Origin: CAMDTE01 sp964504345 | GTDB lineage: Bacteria; Bacteroidota; Bacteroidia; Flavobacteriales; Schleiferiaceae | DNA length: 64,000 nt | Direction: 5' to 3' | Assembly (NCBI GenBank): GCA_964504345.1 | Contig: CAZDDX010000001.1 | Location: 496,001-560,000, forward strand | Part shown: positions 44,796 to 52,936 of the stretch, one piece after another | Numbering within the stretch: the first letter of the stretch is position 1 | Layout of the letters: each line of letters begins with the position of its first letter | The notes under the pieces: model-generated | Database searches by the model: none | What the model saw: the letters and a program-made list of their open reading frames with translations, nothing else | Told to the model about the DNA's origin: nothing | Program-made: the position numbers and the translations under genes

Positions 44796-46181
44796 TTAAA
44801 TCGATTTCGCGCGCAAAACGCGGTAAAAACGCCACGTGAGGAAGACGGCGGAAAGGGTTAGTCCCAAGGCCAGGGCCTGCCACACGCCCAAGGCGCCCAA
44901 TCCCCAGTATTTTGAGGCCAGGTAGGCCAACGGGAGGGTGATGATAAAGTAGACCACAAAGGTGGACCAGGTTGGGATTTTAACGTCGCCCAGGCCGCGC
45001 AGTGCGCCCAAGGCCGTTACCTGAAGGCCGTCGGACAGCTGGAAAAAGACCGCCACCAACAAGAGCTGCGCGGCCGCTGCGATGGTGGCCGGGTCGCTGT
45101 TGTAGAGGGAGGGCAGGAACTGGCGTCCCACAAAGAAGATTACCCCGGAAAGGGCCATGAACACTAAGGTCAAACCAAAGAGATTGGTGGCTGCGGCGCG
45201 CGCTTCGCTGGGCTTGTTTTGGCCCAGCAACTGCCCTACCCGAATGGTGGCTGCAGCCCCAAAGCCGGAGGCCGCCATGTAGCTGATGCTCGCCAGGTTG
45301 ATGGCAATTTGGTGGGCCGCTAAGGGAACGGCGCCCGTGGTGCCGATGATCCAGGCGGATGCGGCGAAGGCGCCGACTTCAAACAAATACTGCAGTGCCG
45401 TAGGAATGCCCAACTTGAGAATGGCCTGAACCGGTTTCTTTTTGGGCGGAGCCTCGTGGAAGCCCACCAAGGCCGGCTTGAACTCCGGGCTGACGTGCAC
45501 CGTCCACGCCAAAGCGCCGGCCATGAACAGTCGGGACAAGGCCGTGGCCACTCCCGCACCGGTCATGCCGAGTTCCGGAAAGCCCCAGACGCCGTGGATG
45601 AGCAGGTAATTCAAACCAATATTCAGTCCGTTGCCAATAAGGGAAATGCGCGTGGCCACGCGGGTGTTGCCGCGGCCTTCGGCAAATTGCTTGTAGGCCA
45701 TGAACAACATCAGCGGAAAGAGCGAAAAACCAACCACATACACGTAGCCGGCAGCCGTTTGCATCACTTCTTGGGGCTGTCCCAGCAAAGCACCCGCCGA
45801 AGGCACGGCAAAGGTCAAAAGGGCCAGGGCCAATCCCAATACGGCGTTGATCCAAAGCGCGTTTTTGAGCAGTCGGCCCGTCTTCTCGTGCTTGCCACGG
45901 CCGGTAGCCCTCGCCACCAGTGGCGTCAAACCGTAGGAGATACCAATCCCCAAGACTAGGGGAAGGGCCAAAAAGCTGTTGGCAAATGAGACCGCCGCCA
46001 AAGGCACGGTGCCCAATTGCCCTACCATGATGCTGTCTGCAACCCCCGTAGCAATGTGGCCAATCTGGCCCACCATCACAGGGAGTGCCAACGCCAAGTT
46101 CACCTTCCAGTGGGGAAGCGGCGTCGATTTTAAGAATTTTTCAGAGTGCCCGTTGGAGGACATAGACGATTCGGAGCTCAC
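44796..46181 (-). CDS. MATE-family efflux transporter
   Basis: Twelve-helix cation-coupled multidrug antiporter of 461 aa (NorM-like). The family features VMVGQIGHIATGVADSIMVGQLG at the N-terminus and the matching pseudo-repeat half (LGIPTALQYLFEVGAFAASAWIIG) are visible. Substrates are unknown. The start is GTG at 46181, overlapping the stop of the preceding 77-aa gene (GTGA), or ATG at 46163; translational coupling is likely. It converges with the response-regulator gene with a 21-bp gap and no terminator. Confidence 0.93.
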   Translation of the reverse strand: MSSESSMSSNGHSEKFLKSTPLPHWKVNLALALPVMVGQIGHIATGVADSIMVGQLGTVPLAAVSFANSFLALPLVLGIGISYGLTPLVARATGRGKHEKTGRLLKNALWINAVLGLALALLTFAVPSAGALLGQPQEVMQTAAGYVYVVGFSLFPLMLFMAYKQFAEGRGNTRVATRISLIGNGLNIGLNYLLIHGVWGFPELGMTGAGVATALSRLFMAGALAWTVHVSPEFKPALVGFHEAPPKKKPVQAILKLGIPTALQYLFEVGAFAASAWIIGTTGAVPLAAHQIAINLASISYMAASGFGAAATIRVGQLLGQNKPSEARAAATNLFGLTLVFMALSGVIFFVGRQFLPSLYNSDPATIAAAAQLLLVAVFFQLSDGLQVTALGALRGLGDVKIPTWSTFVVYFIITLPLAYLASKYWGLGALGVWQALALGLTLSAVFLTWRFYRVLRAKSI

Positions 46182-46411
46182 TCCATCGCCTCGTAGCGAT
46201 CCACTTCGCGCTGGTAAAACGCTTCAGCTTGCTCCACAAGGGCCGCAATTTCTGCTGTGGTCTCCTCTTCGTTCTCGGAATCCAACTCGTCAAACACCTC
46301 CATTTCGTCGGTGTCCAGGTCCAAAACGAACCGCGGATACTCGGTGTGGATGATGAATACGCTTTCCGGCTGATCGGTGTTGTCGCCTACAAGAAATTTT
46401 GGGAACGCCAT
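46178..46411 (-). CDS. Small acidic conserved protein, function unknown
   Basis: A 77-aa acidic protein (SENEEETTAEIAALVEQAEAFYQREVDRYEAME at its end is cut here into helical, charged halves). The first ~40 residues may form a small beta sheet (SVFIIHTEYPRFVLDLD). Starting at ATG 46411 is supported by a perfect -7 element 15 nt upstream; a longer frame to 46516 exists but overlaps the glycosyltransferase gene antisense. No motif is known to me. The gene is coupled to the MATE transporter through a GTGA overlap. Confidence 0.65.
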   Translation of the reverse strand: MAFPKFLVGDNTDQPESVFIIHTEYPRFVLDLDTDEMEVFDELDSENEEETTAEIAALVEQAEAFYQREVDRYEAME

Positions 46412-46426
46412 GGCAAAAGGTTTTGT

Positions 46427-46434
46427 CAAATGTA
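46427..46434 (-). promoter_or_regulatory. -7 element TACATTTG of the small acidic protein-MATE unit
   Basis: Perfect TAnnTTTG on the minus strand, 15 nt before the ATG at 46411; it lies 27 bp from the divergent glycosyltransferase start. Confidence 0.6.
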
Positions 46435-46460
46435 CCGCCGTTCGCGTAATTTTAAGCTCT

Positions 46461-48656
46461 GTGCGCATCTTGTTTTTTGTCCGACCCCATTTATGGAAAA
46501 TTCGCGGTGGCGACACCGTGCAAATTGAGCAATCGGCTCGAGCTTTGCGCGAACTCGGAGTTCGGGTAGAGGTACTTTCTGATCTTCGTTTAGCACTTGA
46601 TTTGCTTCGAACGGGACAATTGGATGCCGTGCATTTGTGGAATTTGGGTCGTCCTCAGGACGCCTGGGCTCTTTTGCCGCACGTGGGACAAGTACCGGTA
46701 GTGTATTCTACGTTGTGGGTAGATTATTCGTCCTACGATATTCAGCGCTGGGGCGGAGCTTGGGTGCCGTGGGAACTTTTGAAGGCACTTGCGAAAGGTC
46801 TTCTGGGACGTGACCGAATGTTGCCGTTGGCAATTTTGCGTTTCGGATGGTCTGGGGCGCAGCGGGAAGCACTGCGGCGGAGCCAACAGGTGGTCACCAC
46901 CACGGAAAAGGAAGCCGAGCGTCTTCGGTTGCATTTCCCCGGTTTGGCCCACCCCACTGTGGTTCCTCCGGGGGTTTGGCCTTCCTTGCTGGGCTCCTCC
47001 TTTCAATCCAACTTGCCGGAACGCGGCAGGAGCGGCTGGCTCTGCATTGGTCGGATCGAAGGATTGAAAAACCAAGCGGCATTGGCCTCTGCTTGGGCCT
47101 TGCTGGCCAAGCGCGGAATCCAAGCTGGACCGCTCACCTTTATTGGAGAAGTTGCGCCACATCACCGCCGGTACGGTCTACTTTTTGCCGAAAAAGTGCG
47201 CGAAGCGCGGGCCGCAGGCGCGGAGATTCACTGGATTCCTGGCGGTCTGGACGCCCAAGATCTTGGCCTTCGCTACCGCCAAGCGCAAGGCGTTGTGGTA
47301 CCGTCCCTCTTTGAAACTTATGGCCTCACGGCCTTGGAGGGTCTGGCCACCGGCTGTCAAGTGGTGCTCACCACTGGAGCAGAGAGTTCTAATGATTTAA
47401 AGCCGTACGTTACCTGGGGGCATCCTTCCCCAGACGGATTGGCGGGTGCTGTGGAAAAGTCCCTGCGCGTTCCGCATAACCCAGAAGGACAAGAATTTGC
47501 TCGTGCTCATTCGTGGGGCCGCGCTGCAGAAAAACTCCTTCCATTGTACGAAGCTGTAGTTCAACCACTGCACGTTGCGCTGCAAGGAAGTCGGGGCATC
47601 CCCAATCGGTACGGTGGTTTTGAAGAATTGGCAGAGCATTTGGCTCTGGGTTTAACCCAACTCGGCCACCGCGTTACCGTGTACACCCCCAGTACGCATC
47701 CGGATCTAGCTCCGGAGTGGAATGGTGTGCAACGCAGAATTCTATGGGACCCAGAAAAGAAATTGGGTTCCGCGTCACAATTGATCTACGACGGACTTTC
47801 TCTGCTGGATGCCGTACGTAATCCACCGGATGTTTTGTTGGCGCTGGGTACTACCTCTTCCGGTGCCTGGCTTCGGTTGCTTCGCGGGCTGCGTCTGCTG
47901 CACAAACCTGCCCTGCTGGTTCATCTGGACGGTTTGGAATGGAAAAGAGGCAAATACTCCCCTGCCGTTAGGCACTTCCTTCGGTGGCAAGAGCGCTGGG
48001 CCGTGCAGGCCGCAGACGCCGTGGTGTGCGACCACCCGGCCCTAACCGAATACGTGCGAAAACACTACCCCGGACGCGCCCGTATTGAGTTGTCCTACGG
48101 TGCTTCGCTCCCAATCCCGGCCGACGCCTCCCTTTTGGAGCAATTTGGTTTAACATCGGGCACCTACGCGCTGGCTCTGTCCCGCGCGGTCCCGGAAAAC
48201 CACTGGGAGCCGGTACTGGAAGCCGCCGAACGGGGCAATTTCCCGCTGGTTGCACTGTCGGATTGGTCCACTCCGCACGGACAAAAAATCCGTGCACGTT
48301 TTGCATCCGTGGCCTCCGTGGTATGGTTGGATGCCCGTTTTGACTCCGAGGTTTTGGAAGCGCTGCGTCAGCATTGCCGACTGTATTTTCACGGCCATTC
48401 CGTAGGGGGTACCAATCCGGGCCTGCTGCAAGCCATGGCCTCCGGCTGCGCCGTAGCCGCACACCGCAACCCCTTCAACCACGGCGTTTTACAGGATAAT
48501 GCAGCGTATTTCACAAATGCGCATGAGGCCTTGTCTGCCTGGGAACACGCGGAACAAATCCCCCGCAACCACCAACCTCGGCTGGAACGGGACTACACCT
48601 GGGAGGGCGTTATTTCCGGTTACGCGGCAGCGTTTTTGCGCCTCCGCGCCCGGTAA
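46461..48656 (+). CDS. Two-domain glycosyltransferase (GT4-like + DUF1972-type fused)
   Basis: A 731-aa protein made of two complete glycosyltransferase halves. Residues 1 to ~365 form a GT-B enzyme: VRILFFVRP opening, GRIEGLKNQ, and the donor site VVVPSLFETYGLTALEGLATG with its E-x7-E pattern. From ~370 a second GT-B enzyme begins with the DUF1972 signature GSRGIPNRYGGFEELAEHLA, followed by DGLEWKRGKYS and GGTNPGLLQAMASGCAV. In other Flavobacteria such enzymes are usually separate proteins of ~370 aa. The start is GTG at 46461, with a TAATTTTA element 6 nt before; ATG at 46410 is possible. Likely role: assembling a surface polysaccharide with the sugar transferase that converges on it. Confidence 0.85.
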   Translation: MRILFFVRPHLWKIRGGDTVQIEQSARALRELGVRVEVLSDLRLALDLLRTGQLDAVHLWNLGRPQDAWALLPHVGQVPVVYSTLWVDYSSYDIQRWGGAWVPWELLKALAKGLLGRDRMLPLAILRFGWSGAQREALRRSQQVVTTTEKEAERLRLHFPGLAHPTVVPPGVWPSLLGSSFQSNLPERGRSGWLCIGRIEGLKNQAALASAWALLAKRGIQAGPLTFIGEVAPHHRRYGLLFAEKVREARAAGAEIHWIPGGLDAQDLGLRYRQAQGVVVPSLFETYGLTALEGLATGCQVVLTTGAESSNDLKPYVTWGHPSPDGLAGAVEKSLRVPHNPEGQEFARAHSWGRAAEKLLPLYEAVVQPLHVALQGSRGIPNRYGGFEELAEHLALGLTQLGHRVTVYTPSTHPDLAPEWNGVQRRILWDPEKKLGSASQLIYDGLSLLDAVRNPPDVLLALGTTSSGAWLRLLRGLRLLHKPALLVHLDGLEWKRGKYSPAVRHFLRWQERWAVQAADAVVCDHPALTEYVRKHYPGRARIELSYGASLPIPADASLLEQFGLTSGTYALALSRAVPENHWEPVLEAAERGNFPLVALSDWSTPHGQKIRARFASVASVVWLDARFDSEVLEALRQHCRLYFHGHSVGGTNPGLLQAMASGCAVAAHRNPFNHGVLQDNAAYFTNAHEALSAWEHAEQIPRNHQPRLERDYTWEGVISGYAAAFLRLRAR

Positions 48657-50037
48657 TCCACCACCACGCCGTCTCCACCAAAATTTGGACGTCCAGCAAC
48701 AGCGAGGCGTTTTCCACATAGTACACATCCGCCTCAATCCGACGGTCCAACCGTTCCTGGTCCGACGAATCGCCCCGAAAACCACGCACCTGTGCCAAGC
48801 CGGTCAATCCGGGTTTGACCCAATGCCGTACTGGATACTGCGCCACGCGCTGCTGAAATTCCGGGGTTTGGGTTACCATGTGCGGGCGCGGGCCCACCAA
48901 ACTCAAGGTGCCCCACAAGACTTGAAAAAACTGCGGAAACTCGTCCAGGGCCAACCGCCGCACGGCTGCACCCATGCGTGTCAAACGGGGATCGTTGTGC
49001 TGGGCCTCTTGTTGATTGGCCTCTTCGTTGGGACGCATGGTGCGCAACTTCCACAAAACAAATGACTGTCCGCCGTAGCCGTGGCGCACTTGCTTGAAAA
49101 AAATGGGACCGGGACTGGCCAATTGCAGAAACAAAGCCGTTAAAGGAAGCACCCACCATCCGAACATCACCAGAACCAACGCAGAGACCATGACGTCCAA
49201 CAGGCGCTTGCTCCATCGGTGGATGGGGTTGGCCAACGGCTCCGAACGCAGCTGAACCCAAGGAAAACCTTGCTCCGTGTGGAGCTCCGCTCGTCGGCTT
49301 CCCCAATCCCCCAAATCCGGAAGGTACCGGAAGCGAATCCCCTGAGAATCTGCCCACCGGAGGAGCTTGGGAATGTCCGGATGTCCGCCCGGGAGGGCCG
49401 CGTACACCGCATACGGGCGTTCAACGGGATCCCACGACGCGCCACTCAGTGCCTCAAAATCCGCCAAAGCATCGTCCCCCCAATGGCGTTCCACGCGCAA
49501 GGCCCAATCCGGCCGACTGCCCAAACCCCGCAAAAAACGCTCCGCCGCCGGCGAATGCCCCACCAACCAAATGGGCCGCGCTTGCGCGGAATCCTTCCAA
49601 TTGCGGCGCAGCAAAGCCAGCGCAAACGCCCGCCAAACGCAGGCCAAAAAGACAAACAAACTGAAGTGCAGCAGCCAGAACCATCGGGAAAACAACGTAA
49701 ACTTCAGCGCAACGAGCAGCAAAGCCGTCAACGCAATGTGGACGCCCAGGTTGCGCAGCAGCGGCAGTACGGTCTCTTTCCAGCCCCAACCCGGTTCCCA
49801 GGCGTGCATGGGGCCGCGCGCCAACAAGCCCCAAACCAAGGCCTGAACCAAGCCCATTTGCACGTAATAATCAAAATACGCGGGGTTTTGAGCGTCCAAA
49901 TCCTCAAAACGAAGGGCCACGGCAGCCGCAAAAGCAACCACCATCCAGGCCACATCTGCAGCCCAACGGAACCAATTCCAACCCAACCAACCGGAAGTAT
50001 ACACGACAACGCGAATGTAACGCCTATTTTTGAGCAT
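48610..50037 (-). CDS. Polyprenyl-phosphate sugar-1-phosphate transferase (exopolysaccharide priming)
   Basis: Membrane enzyme of about 475 aa transferring a sugar phosphate from a UDP-sugar to undecaprenyl phosphate, the first step in exopolysaccharide or O-antigen repeat synthesis. The N-terminal half has about four membrane segments and a CoA-binding-like domain; the C-terminal catalytic domain has SKRLLDVMVSALVLV, QVRHGYGGQSFVLWKLRTM, LDEFPQFFQVLWGTLSLVGPRP and KPGLTGLAQVRG. ATG at 50037 overlaps the recG start on the other strand; GTG at 50004, just behind a TACATTCG element, is an alternative. Its 3' end overlaps the glycosyltransferase gene by 47 bp. Confidence 0.9.
   Translation of the reverse strand: MLKNRRYIRVVVYTSGWLGWNWFRWAADVAWMVVAFAAAVALRFEDLDAQNPAYFDYYVQMGLVQALVWGLLARGPMHAWEPGWGWKETVLPLLRNLGVHIALTALLLVALKFTLFSRWFWLLHFSLFVFLACVWRAFALALLRRNWKDSAQARPIWLVGHSPAAERFLRGLGSRPDWALRVERHWGDDALADFEALSGASWDPVERPYAVYAALPGGHPDIPKLLRWADSQGIRFRYLPDLGDWGSRRAELHTEQGFPWVQLRSEPLANPIHRWSKRLLDVMVSALVLVMFGWWVLPLTALFLQLASPGPIFFKQVRHGYGGQSFVLWKLRTMRPNEEANQQEAQHNDPRLTRMGAAVRRLALDEFPQFFQVLWGTLSLVGPRPHMVTQTPEFQQRVAQYPVRHWVKPGLTGLAQVRGFRGDSSDQERLDRRIEADVYYVENASLLLDVQILVETAWWWITGRGGAKTLPRNRK
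50012..50019 (-). promoter_or_regulatory. Possible -7 element TACATTCG of the sugar transferase gene
   Basis: Minus-strand match with one deviation, 7 nt before an in-frame GTG at 50004. If real, the sugar transferase starts 33 bp later than its first ATG. Confidence 0.35.
50025..50032 (+). promoter_or_regulatory. -7 element TATTTTTG of recG
   Basis: Perfect TAnnTTTG, 3 nt before ATG 50036 and 9 nt before ATG 50042. It lies inside the 5' part of the divergent gene. Confidence 0.5.
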
Positions 50038-52138
50038 GACTATGTGGGACAGTCCGCTGGAGTACCTCAAAGGGGTGGGGCCGCAACGCGCCGCGCTTTT
50101 GGCGGGAGAATTGGGCTTGCGCACCGTGGGCGATTTGCTCCAACACTACCCCTTTCGGTACGTGGACCGCTCGCAGTTTTACACGGTGGCACAGGCCGTG
50201 GAAGGTCCCGCGGAAATTCAGCTTCGGGGCACCATTACGCGCCTGACGGAAGCCGGGGCTGGACCCAAAAAACGCTTGGTGGCGCAGTTTGAAGATGCTA
50301 CGGGTGCCTTGGAATTGGTCTGGTTTCAGGGCGCCAAGTGGATCAAGTCCAGCCTGCCCCTGAACGAGGAAGTGGTGGTGTACGGCAAAGTCACCGCCTT
50401 TCAACACAAGCGAAACATCACGCATCCGGAAGTGGAAAAGTGGGCCGACTTCCGACAACGGCCGGTGCGGGGGTTGTTTCCCGTTTACTCCACTACGGAA
50501 AAGCTCACGGCCCGCGGGCTTCACGCCCGCGGGCTGGCCAAACTCATTGCGGGAGCCGCCGTCCACTTGGATGCGCACAACGTCCCGGAGTGGCTGCCCG
50601 AAAACTGGCTCCGCCAATTCAACTGGCCCGTTCGGCACGAAGCCGTGCGCAGCCTGCACTTCCCCACGGACGCCAACTCCCTTTCCACCGCGCGCCAGCG
50701 CCTGGCCTTTGAAGAACTGTTTTTGCTGCAAATGGGGATGCAGGTGCAAAAAACCCAACGCCAGAGAGCCAACCGCGGGCGTGTTTTTGACCGCGTCGGA
50801 CCGTATTTTCTTCATTTTTACGAAAACGAGCTGCCTTTTGAGCTGACGGAGGCGCAAAAACGCGTGGTGCGGGAAATTCGCCAAGACGTCCGGACCGGCT
50901 TCCAAATGAACCGACTCCTCCAGGGCGACGTGGGTTCCGGAAAGACCATGGTGGCCTTTTTGAGCATGCTCCTGGCCAAAGACAACGGCACCCAGTCCTG
51001 CTTGATGGCTCCCACCGAAATTTTAGCCCAGCAGCACTACGCCGGGCTCCTTCCCTACGCAGAGGCCATGGACCTTCAGCTGGAACTCCTCACCGGCAGC
51101 ACCAAAACCGCTGAGCGCAACCGCATTCTGGCAGACTTGGCCGCCGGAAAAGTGGATTTCATCGTGGGCACCCACGCCTTGTTGGAGGACCGCGTGGCAT
51201 TTTCCCAGCTGGGACTGGCGATTGTGGACGAACAGCACCGATTTGGAGTGGCCCAGCGCGCCACATTGTGGAAAAAGAGCACCATCCCGCCGCACATGCT
51301 GGTGATGACCGCCACCCCCATCCCGCGCACCCTGGCCATGAGCGCATACGGGGATTTGGATTGTTCCGTGATCGACGAATTGCCGCCCGGCCGCAAACCC
51401 ATTGAAACGGTGCACCGCACGGACGGCCACCGACTAAAAGTTTGGGGTTTTTTGAAGCAACAAATTGCCCTGGGACGACAAATCTACTTAGTGTATCCGC
51501 TCATTGAGGAGTCTGAGACCTTGGATTACAAGGACTTGATGGACGGTTACGAGAGCATCCGGCGCGACTTTCCTGCGCCGCACTACGCCGTGAGCATTGT
51601 GCACGGTCGGATGAAACCGGCGGACAAAGACTACGAAATGCAGCGTTTTGTGCGCGGGGAAACCCAAATCATGGTGGCCACCACCGTCATTGAGGTGGGC
51701 GTGAACGTGCCCAACGCCAGCGTCATGATCATTGAGAACGCCGAGCGTTTTGGACTCAGCCAGCTGCACCAACTGCGCGGCCGAGTGGGCCGGGGGGCGG
51801 ACCAGAGCTACTGCATTTTGATGACGGGCCCCAAGCTGTCAGACGACGCCCGGGTGCGCGTGGAAACGATGTGCCGCACCAACGACGGTTTTGAAATTGC
51901 CGACGTGGACCTCTCCCTACGCGGCCCCGGAGATTTGCTGGGCACGCGCCAAAGCGGCCTGCTGGAGTTCAAACTGGCACGGATTTCACAAGATCAATCC
52001 TTGGTGCAAACGGCCAAATGGTGTGCGGAAAACCTCTTGCGGGAGGACCCCACCCTGGGGCTGCCGCAACACCAAGCGCTCAAGAAGGCCTTCACCGCCT
52101 ATGCCCGCGGAAAATTTGTTTGGAGCAAAGTAGGTTAA
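50036..52138 (+). CDS. recG: ATP-dependent DNA helicase RecG
   Basis: Branch-migration helicase for stalled forks and recombination intermediates. The 700-aa protein has the N-terminal wedge/OB domain (LEYLKGVGPQRAALLAGELG; RGTITRL), then the SF2 core with Walker A GDVGSGKT, DEQH box (VDEQHRFGV), TATPIPRTLAMSAYGDL and motif VI HQLRGRVGRGADQSYCI, plus RGPGDLLGTRQSG. ATG at 50036 or 50042. Its first ATG overlaps the ATG of the divergent sugar transferase gene. Confidence 0.97.
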   Translation: MTMWDSPLEYLKGVGPQRAALLAGELGLRTVGDLLQHYPFRYVDRSQFYTVAQAVEGPAEIQLRGTITRLTEAGAGPKKRLVAQFEDATGALELVWFQGAKWIKSSLPLNEEVVVYGKVTAFQHKRNITHPEVEKWADFRQRPVRGLFPVYSTTEKLTARGLHARGLAKLIAGAAVHLDAHNVPEWLPENWLRQFNWPVRHEAVRSLHFPTDANSLSTARQRLAFEELFLLQMGMQVQKTQRQRANRGRVFDRVGPYFLHFYENELPFELTEAQKRVVREIRQDVRTGFQMNRLLQGDVGSGKTMVAFLSMLLAKDNGTQSCLMAPTEILAQQHYAGLLPYAEAMDLQLELLTGSTKTAERNRILADLAAGKVDFIVGTHALLEDRVAFSQLGLAIVDEQHRFGVAQRATLWKKSTIPPHMLVMTATPIPRTLAMSAYGDLDCSVIDELPPGRKPIETVHRTDGHRLKVWGFLKQQIALGRQIYLVYPLIEESETLDYKDLMDGYESIRRDFPAPHYAVSIVHGRMKPADKDYEMQRFVRGETQIMVATTVIEVGVNVPNASVMIIENAERFGLSQLHQLRGRVGRGADQSYCILMTGPKLSDDARVRVETMCRTNDGFEIADVDLSLRGPGDLLGTRQSGLLEFKLARISQDQSLVQTAKWCAENLLREDPTLGLPQHQALKKAFTAYARGKFVWSKVG

Positions 52139-52171
52139 AGTCATTTGCCGAGCGTACTTTTCCGTTCGCAA

Positions 52172-52193
52172 CGGAGCCCTGCTCTAGGCTCCG
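52172..52193 (+). other. Hairpin in the gap between recG and the DedA-like gene
   Basis: 7-bp stem CGGAGCC / GGCTCCG with an 8-nt loop, in a 91-bp gap. It lacks a T tract. A TACTTTTC sequence (52155-52162) just upstream may be a -7 element, in which case the hairpin lies in a 5' leader. Confidence 0.4.
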
Positions 52194-52229
52194 CACCCAC
52201 CACCTGCATAGACCTCCACTTCCTTTCGG

Positions 52230-52868
52230 ATGCCCAACTTACCCAAACTCCCGCGCTTGCCCAAAATCAGACCCGCAGGACAGTACCTGCGCGCGATGCA
52301 CCGTTTCTACCAAATGACGGGCGGTTATCGGTTCATTGGACGCGCTTTTTGGAAATTGGGAATTGGGGTGGTGGTTGCCGTCGTTGGCCTCTACTTCCTG
52401 AACAAATACGTCTTCGACGTGACGGAAACCGTCGGGCTAATCACCCGCGTTCTGCCCTGGTGGGCCGTCATCACTACCTTATTCCTATCCGAAATAGTAA
52501 CGGGAATTCTTCCTCCAGACCTCTACATTTTGTGGGCCCGCAGCTTGCCCGCGCCGTGGTTGATGGTGTCCTTATTGGCAGCACTTTCGTACTTGGGCGG
52601 CGTTGTATCCTACTGGGTGGGCGTTCGGCTCCACACCCTGCCCAAAGTGAAAGTGTGGGTCGACGTAAAATTCGCCGAGCAATTCATACAAATCAAACGC
52701 TTTGGAGGGTTGCTCATCTTCTTGGCGGCCATGACGCCCCTGCCTTTTTCCCCCGTATCCACGGTGGCAGGCGTGATCAACTTCCCCTTCCGAATGTACC
52801 TGATTGTGGCGCTGTCCCGGTTTTTGCGCTTTTGGTTGTACGCGGCCTTTTTGTACGGAGTCCTTTAG
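52230..52868 (+). CDS. DedA/YqaA-like membrane protein (VTT domain)
   Basis: A 212-aa multi-pass membrane protein. About five hydrophobic segments are visible after a basic, Pro-rich N-terminus (MPNLPKLPRLPKIRP). The segment FGGLLIFLAAMTPLPFSPVS resembles the re-entrant loop and Pro-rich motif of DedA/VTT proteins such as YqaA, which act in lipid scrambling or membrane homeostasis. Assignment to the superfamily is likely; function is open. ATG at 52230 is used; the next gene is pheT with its own promoter. Confidence 0.72.
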   Translation: MPNLPKLPRLPKIRPAGQYLRAMHRFYQMTGGYRFIGRAFWKLGIGVVVAVVGLYFLNKYVFDVTETVGLITRVLPWWAVITTLFLSEIVTGILPPDLYILWARSLPAPWLMVSLLAALSYLGGVVSYWVGVRLHTLPKVKVWVDVKFAEQFIQIKRFGGLLIFLAAMTPLPFSPVSTVAGVINFPFRMYLIVALSRFLRFWLYAAFLYGVL

Positions 52869-52924
52869 GGGGACTATTCCGGGGATCCAGGACGTAATAA
52901 ACCGCTAAACCAACGCCCGTTTCG

Positions 52925-52932
52925 TACTTTTG
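52925..52932 (+). promoter_or_regulatory. -7 element TACTTTTG of pheT
   Basis: Perfect TAnnTTTG, 4 nt before the pheT ATG, so the transcript would begin at about the start codon. Confidence 0.6.
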
Positions 52933-52936
52933 CGGT

